Shown: piece by piece, positions 1 to 10,063 of the stretch
Position numbering within the stretch: position 1 is the stretch's first letter
Layout of the letters: every line of letters starts with the position of its first letter
Source: an uncultured Hyphomicrobiales bacterium
GTDB taxonomy: Bacteria > Pseudomonadota > Alphaproteobacteria > Rhizobiales > Beijerinckiaceae
Length of the DNA stretch: 43,424 bases
Direction of reading: 5' to 3'
Assembly: GCA_903889985.1 (NCBI GenBank)
Contig: CAISZN010000187.1
Span: 1-43,424, forward strand
Translations under genes and position numbers: made by a program
The notes under the pieces: generated by a model
Told to the model about the DNA's origin: nothing
Databases searched by the model: none
Seen by the model: only the letters and a program-made list of their open reading frames with translations

Positions 1-1291
1 GCACCTGATAGGTCTTCACGTCCTTTGTCTGGGCATCAATACGCACCAGCATGTTGCCCTGATATTCGGTGATGAACAGATTGTTCTTCGAGTCCGCGCG
101 GATGTCATAGAAGGAGCGCCCTGCGGCGCCACCGGGCAGCGACTTGATCGGATCGAAGTCCTCGTATTTTCCAGTCTTCACATCAAGGCGCAGGATCGAT
201 TGCGGCCCGGCATCGTTGACCCAGATCTTGCCATCGACATGCTGGTTGAGGGTCACCATGTTGAGCTGCGTATCGTCCTTGTTGCGTTCAGGAGAAACCG
301 GGAAGTAGGTGAACTTTTCTGTCTTCGGATCAAATTTGGTGATCGCGGCCTGATACATCATGCCAAGCCACAGGTTGCCTTCCTTGTCGGCCCCGATATC
401 GAGGCTTCCGGTTGGCCAGCCGGGCTTCAGCTCCTGCATCTTGTATTCCTTGTGCTCACCAGTCTTCGGGTCGAGCCGGCCAAGATACTGTTCGCCGAAA
501 TTTGAATACCAGACCGTGCCGCCTTCCACGATCACGTCATGGGGCTCGATTGTCGGGCGCGGCAGGTCATATTCGGTAATGATGGCGCGCGTACCGCGCC
601 CCTTCACGCGCGGCATGGTCTGCAGCGGGTAATTCCACGTGGTTCCTTCGCTCAGGTTGATGCTGGCGAGATATTTGGCGAAGGGCCGGAAGCGCTCCGG
701 ATTGGCGGCACGGGATTTCTCGACGCGCGGCTGCGGCTTGATGGGTTGGCTGACCTGCGCGTAGCCCGCCATGCGCTCCTGGATTTTGACGAAATCGTCC
801 TCGTCATAGGTCGACTTCACGATGCGTTCATGCGTGTGGCAGCTCACGCAGTTGATCATCTGCAGCTTCTGGTCTTCCGTGCCGGGGATGCTCATCATCC
901 ATTCGGCATTGGTCAGCTGCCTGGCGAGGTTCTTCGTCTTCTTCAGCTTGATGTCGGCGCTGCCGGGCTTGCCATCGGCGAGTTCCGCGGCCTTGGGCCC
1001 ATCGAGATCATAGCCAACGGCGCGGATCGAGATCGCATATTTGCCGGAGGCAAGGCGGCCTGCGGGAAAACTATAATGGCCCTTGTCATCAGTGATGACG
1101 CTGACCGTGATATTCGAGCCTTCGCGCTTGGCGCTGACGATGACGCCCTCCATTGCGCCTTCTTCTGCGGAACTGACCGTGCCCGAGAGAGCTGCCTGCT
1201 GTTGGGCATTGGCGGGGCCGGTGACAGTTGCTGCAAGAATGAGTGTGGCGAGCGCAGTGCCCAACGCCAGTCGCGATGCGAGCGATCTCAT
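1..1291 (-). CDS. Secreted CarboxypepD_reg / Vgb-like beta-propeller protein with CxxCH motif (3' truncated by window)
   Basis: Reading the minus strand from ATG at 1291 gives an uninterrupted frame of at least 430 codons that runs off the window. The start has a good Shine-Dalgarno (GGGGAGGACG) upstream. Residues 1-30 form a Sec-type signal peptide ending in ANA-Q. Residues about 34-115 resemble a carboxypeptidase regulatory-like (Ig-fold) domain (SGTVSS, GHYSFPAGRL, GKYAISIRAVGY). A CVSCH heme-c-like motif lies at residues 148-152. From about residue 235 repeated blade motifs (DVIVEGGTVWYSNF, GADKEGNLWLGMM, DGKIWVNDAG, DSKNNLFITEY) look like a virginiamycin-B-lyase/SMP-30-type propeller. 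By family it is probably a periplasmic protein; lyase activity is not shown. Covalent heme attachment is inference from CxxCH only. The C-terminus is outside the window, so the full length is unknown. Confidence 0.8.
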   Translation of the reverse strand, partial: MRSLASRLALGTALATLILAATVTGPANAQQQAALSGTVSSAEEGAMEGVIVSAKREGSNITVSVITDDKGHYSFPAGRLASGKYAISIRAVGYDLDGPKAAELADGKPGSADIKLKKTKNLARQLTNAEWMMSIPGTEDQKLQMINCVSCHTHERIVKSTYDEDDFVKIQERMAGYAQVSQPIKPQPRVEKSRAANPERFRPFAKYLASINLSEGTTWNYPLQTMPRVKGRGTRAIITEYDLPRPTIEPHDVIVEGGTVWYSNFGEQYLGRLDPKTGEHKEYKMQELKPGWPTGSLDIGADKEGNLWLGMMYQAAITKFDPKTEKFTYFPVSPERNKDDTQLNMVTLNQHVDGKIWVNDAGPQSILRLDVKTGKYEDFDPIKSLPGGAAGRSFYDIRADSKNNLFITEYQGNMLVRIDAQTKDVKTYQV

Positions 1292-1376
1292 GGACGTCCT
1301 CCCCTGATCCGGCCGCCTTTTTTGCTGGCCTGTGGGGGCGAAGCCTACGCGGTTTCTGGCGTTCGGCAAGCCCGGC

Positions 1377-3476
<2,100 letters not shown>

Positions 3477-3550
3477 GGAAAGGGTTTAGCTGCGCCGGGC
3501 GGGGCTGTGAAGCATGAGGCTGGACTGCGAGGAAACAATCCCGTGTCCGA

Positions 3551-3967
3551 TCACGAGCCTGCGCGATCAACCTTGGTCAGCCGGCCTGCCACGATGAGTT
3601 GGCGCAATTCTGCCTTGATGCGGGAGGTGAAGGCTTCGCTGAACCGTCCCTTGGGCCTATCCGTCGGATCCAGATAATAGGACGTTTCGAGAATGTCATA
3701 GTTGCATTCACTCAGAATGAGCCAGCCGGGTGTTTGTGCACTCAGTCCAGCTCGTCGCCCTTCGAGTGGGGGAACTTGAAGTGCAATCTGTCCATCGCGG
3801 GGTGCTGTCGTCGTCAACGGGAGCAGGAACAGATGGGTTTTGTCGCACTTGCGCAGCGGCAGTGCGACGCAAACCGGCCGAGGTTTCCTGCCCTCAGTTT
3901 CGCCGCGTTCAGCCTGCCAGTGCCAGAGATAGGCATAATGGATCACTTCCCCCTGGCGCAGGCTCAT
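3551..3967 (-). CDS. PemK/MazF-like toxin of a type II toxin-antitoxin pair
   Basis: This is a 138-residue protein from the ATG at 3967. That start is preferred over an upstream in-frame ATG at 4009 because GAGGAC lies just before it inside the antitoxin gene and the MSLRQGEVIHYAYLW N-terminus fits relatives. Visible features are an N-terminal GEVIHYAYLWHWQAERG segment, a KPRPVCVALPL strand, a LFLLPLT strand and PGWLILSECNYDI. These resemble the PemK/MazF-like growth inhibitors of alphaproteobacteria whose core reads YLW..EAERG..EGRKxRP / LPITHTPP / SWIVLSEAN. Such toxins are usually mRNA endoribonucleases; the activity here is inference. The gene starts 4 bases after the stop of the Phd-like antitoxin, so the two are very probably co-transcribed. 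An alternative is a MazF-fold protein without toxicity. Confidence 0.7.
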   Translation of the reverse strand: MSLRQGEVIHYAYLWHWQAERGETEGRKPRPVCVALPLRKCDKTHLFLLPLTTTAPRDGQIALQVPPLEGRRAGLSAQTPGWLILSECNYDILETSYYLDPTDRPKGRFSEAFTSRIKAELRQLIVAGRLTKVDRAGS

Positions 3968-3971
3968 GAGG

Positions 3972-4220
3972 TTAGTCCTCGTAGGGCTGGTCCAGGGCTT
4001 CCAATGCAAGCGTCCGCAGGTCGTTAGGCATGTTGCTCGTCATGAGACTGCGCCGCGGATCACCGTGCCCGGCGATGAGCGCCTCATAGGCTTCAAAACT
4101 CATCATCACGAATTTCGGACGACGATATTCCGTGATCGCGACCGGTGCCTTCCGGGCCGCTTCCTTGAGGGCCGTCGGATCGCGCGTGAGGGTGGCTGCG
4201 GGAAATTCCTTCATGGGCAT
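3972..4220 (-). CDS. Phd/YefM-like antitoxin
   Basis: This is an 82-residue protein from ATG 4220 (a second ATG is at 4214). It has the Phd/YefM pattern: a short N-terminal strand (EFPAATLTRDP), a helix (ALKEAARKAP), the strand pair VAITEYRRPKFVMMSFEAYEALI, then a charged C-terminal tail (LEALDQPYED) that would contact the toxin. Family knowledge says the N-terminal part binds DNA and represses its own operon, and the tail neutralises the toxin. The longer upstream frame to 4484 overlaps sdhE and its promoter and is rejected. No Shine-Dalgarno is visible before either ATG, and a perfect palindrome lies 4 bases upstream, so the transcript may be leaderless or nearly so. Confidence 0.75.
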   Translation of the reverse strand: MPMKEFPAATLTRDPTALKEAARKAPVAITEYRRPKFVMMSFEAYEALIAGHGDPRRSLMTSNMPNDLRTLALEALDQPYED

Positions 4221-4224
4221 GAAT

Positions 4225-4241
4225 TTACAACATTGTTGTAA
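4225..4241. promoter_or_regulatory. Perfect palindromic operator of the toxin-antitoxin operon
   Basis: The sequence TTACAACATTGTTGTAA is an exact inverted repeat: 8-base arms TTACAACA and TGTTGTAA around one central T. It lies 4 bases upstream of the antitoxin start and in an AT-rich pocket within GC-rich DNA. Phd/YefM antitoxins autoregulate by binding short palindromes overlapping their promoter, so this is the obvious operator candidate. The role is inferred from position and symmetry. Confidence 0.7.
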
Positions 4242-4295
4242 GTTTTGGAAGGGGGATGCGAGCGGAGCCCACGCTGTCCAATTCGCCCAAAAGCC

Positions 4296-4324
4296 CTGAC
4301 ATTGGCGCACCGGCGCTCTATATA
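4296..4324 (+). promoter_or_regulatory. Sigma-70-type promoter for sdhE-mfd
   Basis: CTGACA (4296-4301) and TATATA (4319-4324) are separated by 17 bases, a near-consensus housekeeping promoter. It would start transcription near 4331, leaving a leader of about 60 bases before sdhE. It diverges from the toxin-antitoxin operon, whose palindrome ends 55 bases away. Confidence 0.6.
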
Positions 4325-4389
4325 AGCCCATCACCGCCGCCGGATTTGCCCGTCGGCGGCTGTTGCCGTTGCCTGCCAAGGGGACACCG

Positions 4390-4686
4390 ATGCCTGAATC
4401 CACCCTGTCGAGCGCCGAGCTCGATCCCCGCCGCCGCCGCGCCCTGTTCCGCGCCTGGCATCGGGGCCTGCGCGAGATGGACATCCTCTATGGCCAGTTC
4501 GCCGACAAGAACCTGCCGACCCTGAGCGAGGGCGACCTCGACCAGTTCGAGACCCTGATGGAAGTGCCCGACCGGGACGTCCTCATGTGGCTGACGGGTG
4601 AATCCGAGGTCCCGGCCAATTACGACACGCCGATCTACCGCGCCATCCAGGCGTTCCACACCCATTCCGGCCCGATCAACGTCTGA
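4390..4686 (+). CDS. sdhE: FAD assembly factor SdhE (succinate dehydrogenase assembly factor 2)
   Basis: This is a 98-residue DUF339 protein. It contains the family signature RAWHRGLREMDILYGQFAD near residues 19-37, matching the conserved R-x-x-RG-x-x-E-x-D motif of SdhE/Sdh5, and a helical C-terminal half ending in LMWLTGESEVP. SdhE helps covalent attachment of FAD to SdhA and related flavoproteins in the cytoplasm. The ATG at 4390 is chosen over 4363 because AAGGGG precedes it at good spacing and the residues added by the longer form are not family-like. mfd begins 14 bases after its stop, so the two are probably one transcript. Confidence 0.93.
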   Translation: MPESTLSSAELDPRRRRALFRAWHRGLREMDILYGQFADKNLPTLSEGDLDQFETLMEVPDRDVLMWLTGESEVPANYDTPIYRAIQAFHTHSGPINV

Positions 4687-4700
4687 GCCCCAGAGGCCCC

Positions 4701-7700
4701 GTGTCCATCAAAGCCAATGCCGACCTGAAGCGGGCGCTTGACCGGCTCGCCAAGCGCGAACCCCTGACGCTCTCCAATGTGCCTGACGGCTTCGATGCCG
4801 TGATCGTGGCCGACATGGCGCGTGGTCTTGCCCGCGCCGCCGAGGATCGCTCGGTCGCCCTTGTTCATGTGGCGCGCGATGGGCAACGCTCCCGCGCCTT
4901 CCAGGAGGCGCTGGCCTTCGTGGCCCCCGAGATCGAAATTCTGGATTTCCCCTCGTGGGATTGCCAGCCCTATGACCGTGTCTCGCCCAATGGTGCGATC
5001 ATCTCGCGGCGCATGACGGTACTGTCACGACTGGCGCGGGCGCGCTCGGCCGAGGACCGGCCGCGCGTCCTGTGCGTCTCGGTCAATGGCCTCATCCAGC
5101 GTGTGCCCCCACGCAGCTGGATGGAGACGGAAAGCTTTTCGGCGGCACCCGGCAACATGGTGTCGATGGATGCGCTGGCACGCTGGCTTGAGACCAACGG
5201 CTTCCTGCGCTCTTCCACCGTGCGCGACACGGGCGAATACGCGCTCCGCGGCGGCATCCTCGATCTCTTTGCGCCGGGCATGCCCCTCCCGATCCGCCTC
5301 GACTTCTTCGGCGATACGCTGGAGTCGATCCGCGCCTTCGATCCGGAAACCCAGCGCACCACCGGCCAGCTGCGCAGCCTCGACCTCGTGCCCATGAGCG
5401 AAGTGACGCTGACGTCGGAGACCATGCGCCGCTTCCGGCAGGCCTATGTGACGGAATTTGGCGCCCAGACCCGTGGCGATGGCCTCTATGAGGCGATCAG
5501 CGAGGGCCGCCGCTATCCGGGCATGGAGCACTGGCTGCCGCTCTTCTATGGCGAACTCGACACGCTGTTCGATTATGTGGGCGATGCACCCCTCGTGCTT
5601 GATACGCTGGCTGAAGATGCGGCTGGTGAGCGACTCTCGCAGATCAAGGACTATTACGACCAGCGCAAGGCGCAGTATGACTGCGACACGGCGCATGCTT
5701 CCTACAAGCCGCTGAAGGCCGATGCGCTTTATCTCTCGCCAACCCAATGGCGCGAGACGCTCGACGCAGCACCGCTCGCGCGCCTGTCTCCATTTGCCAA
5801 GCCCGATGATCGCAGCGTGGTCGATTGTGGCGGCCGGCAGGGGCGCAACTTCGCGCCCGAACGCGCGGACGAGACGCTCAATGTTTTTGAGGCGGCTATC
5901 GCCCATATCCGCACCCTGCAGAAGAATGGCCAGCGCGTCATTGTTGCGGGCTGGTCGGATGGGTCGCGCGAGCGCGTCTCCCACGTGCTGGTTGAGCATG
6001 GGCTCAAGAAGCTCGAGATCGTGAACTCGCTGTCGCAGGCCATGGGGCTTGCGCCTGATGTGACGGCCCTTGCCGTCATCGGCCTTGAGAGTGGCTTCGA
6101 GGCGCCCGCCTTTGCCGTCATCGGCGAGCAGGACATCCTGGGCGACCGGCTGATCCGCCAGCGCCGCAAGAGCAAGCGCGCGCAGGACTTCCTGTCGGAA
6201 GTGGCCTCCCTCAGTGCCGGCGATCTCGTCGTGCATGTGGACCACGGCATTGGCCGCTTTGTCGGCCTGCAGACCATCACGGCGGCAGGCGTCCCGCACG
6301 ATTGTCTCGAAATCCATTATGCCGGCGGCGACAAGCTGTTCCTGCCCGTCGAAAATCTCGAACTGCTGACACGCTACGGGTCGGAAGACACGGAAGCGAC
6401 CCTCGACAGGCTGGGCGGCGCGGGCTGGCAGAACCGTCGCTCGAAGATGAAGAAGCGCATCCGCGACATGGCCCATGCGCTGATCAAGGTTGCTGCTGCA
6501 CGCCATACGCGCGAGGCGGCTCGCTTGCCGCTTCCGGACCATCTCTACGAAGAGTTCTGTGCCCGCTTTCCCTATGATGAGACGGAAGACCAGCAGGGCG
6601 CCATCGATGCGGCGCTGGATGATCTGGCGTCAGGCCGCCCCATGGATCGACTGGTGTGCGGCGACGTGGGCTTCGGCAAGACGGAAGTGGCCCTGCGCGC
6701 GGCCTTTGCAGCCGCCATCAATGGCAAGCAGGTGGCCGTCGTGGTGCCGACCACTCTTCTCGCCCGCCAGCATTACCGCACCTTCAGCGCGCGCTTTGCC
6801 GGCCTGCCGATCAAGGTCGCTCAGATGTCGCGCATGGTCTCGGCTGCGGATCTCAAGGCCGCGCGCGAGGGGATAGCCTCCGGCGATATCGACATCGTCG
6901 TCGGCACCCATGCGGTGCTCGGCAAGACGGTCTCCTTCCGCGATCTGGCCCTCGTCATCATCGACGAGGAGCAGCACTTTGGCGTCGCCCACAAGGAGAA
7001 GCTGAAGGAGCTGCGTGCGGAAGTGCATGTGCTGACCCTTTCGGCCACGCCGATTCCGCGCACCATGCAGCTCGCCATGACGGGCGTGCGCGAACTGTCG
7101 ATCATCGCTTCCGCGCCTGTCGATCGACTGGCCGTGCGCACCTTCGTCACCCAGTTCGACGAACTCATCATTCGCGAGGCCCTGCTGCGCGAGCGCTATC
7201 GAGGCGGCCAGAGCTTCTATGTCTGCCCGCGCATCGAGGACCTGGAAGAGGCTGCCGCCTTCCTGCGCACCAGCGTGCCGGAAGCGAAGTTCGTCATTGC
7301 CCATGGGCAGATGTCTGCCACCGAACTCGAAGAGAAGATGTCGGCCTTCTATGATGGCAAATATGACATCCTCGTCGCCACCGCGATCGTGGAATCCGGT
7401 CTCGATATTCCCACCGCCAATACGCTGATCGTGCATCGCGCCGACATGTTCGGCCTCGCCCAGCTCTATCAGCTGCGAGGCCGCGTTGGTCGTGCCAAGA
7501 CGCGCGCCTACGCACTCTTCACCATACCGGCCAACCGCACCATCACGCCGCAGGCCGAGAAGCGCCTGAAGGTGCTGCAGTCCCTCGATACGCTTGGGGC
7601 CGGCTTCCAGCTCGCCAGCCACGATCTCGATATTCGTGGCTCCGGCAACCTGCTCGGCGAGGAACAATCGGGCCACATCAAGGAAGTCGGCTACGAGCTC

Positions 7701-8228
7701 TACCAGCAGATGCTGCAGGAGGCGATTGCCGCACTAAAGGCTGGCATCGAGGATGTGCAGGAAGAGGCCTGGTCGCCGTCCATCACCATGGGCACCCCCG
7801 TCACCCTGCCGGAGCACTATGTCTCGGACCTGACCGTGCGCATGCAACTCTATCGCCGCCTGTCATCGCTCAAGGACGACGAGGAGATCGAGGCCTTTGC
7901 CTCCGAGCTGATCGACCGCTTTGGCCCGCTGCCGCCGGAAGTGGATCAGCTGATGAAGCTCGTCTCCATCAAGATCCTCTGCCACAAGGCCCATGTGGAG
8001 AAGGTGGATGCGGGCCCCAAGGGCGTGATCATCGGCTTCCGCGACAATTCCTTCGCCAATCCGCAGGGACTTGTGCGCTACGTCGCCCAGCAGGGCAGCG
8101 AAGCCAAGGTGCGCCCTGACATGAAGATCGTCTTCCTGCGCGATTTCGATACGTCGGATGAGCGGCTCGAAGGCACACGCCTGATCATGCGCACGCTGGC
8201 GAATATCGCGGAGAAGAAGGCAGCGTGA
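4701..8228 (+). CDS. mfd: Transcription-repair coupling factor Mfd
   Basis: This 1175-residue protein has the full Mfd length and starts at GTG 4701. Domains in order: a UvrB-homology module (about 1-340), the RNA polymerase interacting (CarD-like) domain containing GDLVVHVDHGIGRF and FLPVENLELLTRYG (about 500-580), a RecG-like helicase core with GDVGFGKTE near 654, DEEQHFG near 756, SATPIPRT, and QLRGRVGRAKTRAYAL, then the C-terminal TRCF domain. Mfd removes stalled RNA polymerase at lesions and recruits UvrA. All helicase motifs are intact. It is probably transcribed with sdhE. A palindromic repeat follows immediately after its stop, facing the convergent dsbA-like gene. Confidence 0.97.
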   Translation: MSIKANADLKRALDRLAKREPLTLSNVPDGFDAVIVADMARGLARAAEDRSVALVHVARDGQRSRAFQEALAFVAPEIEILDFPSWDCQPYDRVSPNGAIISRRMTVLSRLARARSAEDRPRVLCVSVNGLIQRVPPRSWMETESFSAAPGNMVSMDALARWLETNGFLRSSTVRDTGEYALRGGILDLFAPGMPLPIRLDFFGDTLESIRAFDPETQRTTGQLRSLDLVPMSEVTLTSETMRRFRQAYVTEFGAQTRGDGLYEAISEGRRYPGMEHWLPLFYGELDTLFDYVGDAPLVLDTLAEDAAGERLSQIKDYYDQRKAQYDCDTAHASYKPLKADALYLSPTQWRETLDAAPLARLSPFAKPDDRSVVDCGGRQGRNFAPERADETLNVFEAAIAHIRTLQKNGQRVIVAGWSDGSRERVSHVLVEHGLKKLEIVNSLSQAMGLAPDVTALAVIGLESGFEAPAFAVIGEQDILGDRLIRQRRKSKRAQDFLSEVASLSAGDLVVHVDHGIGRFVGLQTITAAGVPHDCLEIHYAGGDKLFLPVENLELLTRYGSEDTEATLDRLGGAGWQNRRSKMKKRIRDMAHALIKVAAARHTREAARLPLPDHLYEEFCARFPYDETEDQQGAIDAALDDLASGRPMDRLVCGDVGFGKTEVALRAAFAAAINGKQVAVVVPTTLLARQHYRTFSARFAGLPIKVAQMSRMVSAADLKAAREGIASGDIDIVVGTHAVLGKTVSFRDLALVIIDEEQHFGVAHKEKLKELRAEVHVLTLSATPIPRTMQLAMTGVRELSIIASAPVDRLAVRTFVTQFDELIIREALLRERYRGGQSFYVCPRIEDLEEAAAFLRTSVPEAKFVIAHGQMSATELEEKMSAFYDGKYDILVATAIVESGLDIPTANTLIVHRADMFGLAQLYQLRGRVGRAKTRAYALFTIPANRTITPQAEKRLKVLQSLDTLGAGFQLASHDLDIRGSGNLLGEEQSGHIKEVGYELYQQMLQEAIAALKAGIEDVQEEAWSPSITMGTPVTLPEHYVSDLTVRMQLYRRLSSLKDDEEIEAFASELIDRFGPLPPEVDQLMKLVSIKILCHKAHVEKVDAGPKGVIIGFRDNSFANPQGLVRYVAQQGSEAKVRPDMKIVFLRDFDTSDERLEGTRLIMRTLANIAEKKAA

Positions 8229-8235
8229 TTCTCAT

Positions 8236-8280
8236 GATCGCGGGGCTCCCGCCGCGCCTGCGGGCCGGAGGTCCGCGATC
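8236..8280. repeat. Palindromic intergenic repeat (REP-like)
   Basis: This is a 45-base element with exact 8-base arms GATCGCGG / CCGCGATC and a smaller internal hairpin CCGC-GCCT-GCGG. It fills the gap between the convergent mfd and dsbA-like genes, so it may also act as a bidirectional terminator or mRNA stabiliser. Its core closely resembles a segment at 31321-31349 downstream of the HU gene, which suggests a dispersed repeat family. Confidence 0.55.
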
Positions 8281-8287
8281 CAACCTC

Positions 8288-8944
8288 TCACGCCTTTGCC
8301 GTCTCAAACGCCTGCCTGATGGCGCCAGCCAGCACTTCCGGCGACTGTGCACCTGAGACAGCCAGCCGGTTGGCGAAGATGTAGAACGGCACGCCATTGA
8401 CGCCGATGCGCTGCGCGGTGGCAATTTCTTCCGTTACGTCCTGCTTGTCGATGTCCGTGTCGAGACGGCGGCGCACGTCCGCGCTGTCGAGGCCGAACTC
8501 TGCTGCCAGGGACGCGAGGACATCTCTGTCGCCAATGTCCTTGCCTTCGACGAAATAGAGCGTGAAGAGGCGGTCCACGAGTTCGCTCTGTCGTCCGCTC
8601 GACTGCGACCAGCGGATCAGGCGGTGGGCATCGAGGGTGTTGGGCGAACGGGTGATCTTGTCGAAGGCGAAGGGGATGCCGACCTCGGCGCCGACGCCCT
8701 CGATGCGCGCATGGATCTCCGCGATCCGCTCCGGCCCGAATTTGCGGGCCATATAGTCCTGCCGGCTGATCCCCTCCTGCGGGATCGTTGCATCGAGCTG
8801 ATAGGGCCGCCAGCTGACCTGAACGGGAAGGTCTTCGATCAGCTTCAGTGCTTCGTCGAGCTTGCGCTTGCCAATGAAACACCACGGACAGACGGCATCG
8901 GAAACCACGTCGATGGTGACGGGTGAATCTTGCACGGAAGCCAT
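8288..8944 (-). CDS. DsbA-family (FrnE-like) thiol oxidoreductase
   Basis: This is a 218-residue protein with the thioredoxin-type active site CPWC near residue 19, the FrnE signature SDAVCPWCFIGKRKL, an inserted helical domain, and the cis-proline segment GVNGVPFYIF near residue 184. There is no signal peptide, so it is cytoplasmic, as is usual for FrnE relatives. It probably performs thiol-disulfide exchange; some relatives are 2-hydroxychromene-2-carboxylate isomerase-like or act in polyketide pathways. The ATG at 8944 has AGGAG that overlaps the TAG stop of the upstream AMP-ligase-like gene, with only 9 bases between the genes, so it is the last gene of a three-gene operon. Confidence 0.88.
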   Translation of the reverse strand: MASVQDSPVTIDVVSDAVCPWCFIGKRKLDEALKLIEDLPVQVSWRPYQLDATIPQEGISRQDYMARKFGPERIAEIHARIEGVGAEVGIPFAFDKITRSPNTLDAHRLIRWSQSSGRQSELVDRLFTLYFVEGKDIGDRDVLASLAAEFGLDSADVRRRLDTDIDKQDVTEEIATAQRIGVNGVPFYIFANRLAVSGAQSPEVLAGAIRQAFETAKA

Positions 8945-8953
8945 GACCTGCTC

Positions 8954-10063
8954 CTAGAGAAATGTGACCGCTTCGCCCTCAAATCGCAGGGCACCTGAAC
9001 CCGTGCCCCTGCGCAGGGCGAGGATGTTGCGGCCGTCGAGTTCGATCATATGGGGCGTCATGGCAGGTGGCAAAGCCGAGCCATCCTGATTTCGCGCTTC
9101 GACCACGAGGCAGGTTTCGCCAAAAGCCGTGAGGTCGAAAACAGGCACGTGGCAACGTTCCAGAGGCAGCGCGGATTCATCCACCCTCTGCGCACGGTGC
9201 AGCAGGGAGAGGGAAGCCAGCCGTCCCGCGTCAGGCAGGCGGGCATCACTCACGGCATCGCCCAGCGCGCGCGGGATGATGAGATGGGGAGTTCCAGCGG
9301 CTGCAATCTCTTCCATGAGGCCGGCAGCCGAGAAGGGGCCATGCAATCTGAGCGTTGCGCCGCCGAGCAGGGCCATCAGGGGGCCGCTGACGAGGCCGGC
9401 AAAGCTGGATGGAGCAATGGTCGTGATCAGCGTCTGTCCGGCCCCGATGCGCAGGCGCGATACCGCATCAAGGGCTGAGGCCACCAGCGTGCGCTGGAGA
9501 TGGCGAAGCGCACCGCCGGGCACATAGGTGAACACACGGGCTGCGCACGAGCCCAGCGGTTCGATCCAATGGCCTTCGGCAACGAAGCTTGCAAGATCCA
9601 CTGCGCCGTCAGCCTCGCCTTCGAGGGAGCCGATAAGGCGCAGGCTCTCGCACCCCGCAGCCACTTCCATCATCGTGTCGACGGGTTGCAGGCCGTCATA
9701 GGCCTGCCCCGCAAAGGCCGCCACGGCGCGCAGGCGCGCGGCATAGCCACGCAGCTCCGCACCCGTGAGATGCGACGGCACCAGCGCAACGTCGATCCCG
9801 GCGCGCAGGGCTGCCACCAACCCGATGAGCGTGGAAGCGCGCGGCGTCGCAAAGAGCAGGACGCAATCACCGGGACCAAGGCCAAGGCTCGCCATTGCGC
9901 CAGCCATGCGTCGGCTGGCTGCATGCCATTCGGCAAAGCTCAGTCTTATGCCACCGCTGTCGGAGATGGCGCATTGATCCGGGCGCAGGCCTGCACAGCC
10001 TTCAAGCAGGGAGCTGACCGAAAATCGCGACAGGGGATCGGTTGTGGTCTCGACGAGGCTCAT
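8954..10063 (-). CDS. Truncated AMP-dependent synthetase/ligase-like protein, probably non-catalytic
   Basis: This is a 369-residue protein from ATG 10063, with GGAGGA at good spacing; the longer frame to 10165 lies in the preceding gene. Residues 1-220 follow the N-terminal fold of acyl-CoA synthetases (LSFAEWHAASRRMAGAMASLGLGPGDCVLLFATPRAS). Where the phosphate-binding TSGTTG-x-PK loop should be there is FTYVPGGALRHLQRT, and no YGxTE motif or C-terminal lid domain is present; relatives are usually 500 or more residues. ATP-dependent adenylation is therefore unlikely (inference). Its ATG overlaps the TGA of the solute-binding protein gene (ATGA), indicating translational coupling. The role is unknown. 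Confidence 0.72.
   Translation of the reverse strand: MSLVETTTDPLSRFSVSSLLEGCAGLRPDQCAISDSGGIRLSFAEWHAASRRMAGAMASLGLGPGDCVLLFATPRASTLIGLVAALRAGIDVALVPSHLTGAELRGYAARLRAVAAFAGQAYDGLQPVDTMMEVAAGCESLRLIGSLEGEADGAVDLASFVAEGHWIEPLGSCAARVFTYVPGGALRHLQRTLVASALDAVSRLRIGAGQTLITTIAPSSFAGLVSGPLMALLGGATLRLHGPFSAAGLMEEIAAAGTPHLIIPRALGDAVSDARLPDAGRLASLSLLHRAQRVDESALPLERCHVPVFDLTAFGETCLVVEARNQDGSALPPAMTPHMIELDGRNILALRRGTGSGALRFEGEAVTFL

Noticed and set aside
5025-6542. 505-residue antisense open frame inside mfd
   Set aside because: Long antisense frames are common in GC-rich codon-biased genes; the sense strand has all Mfd motifs.
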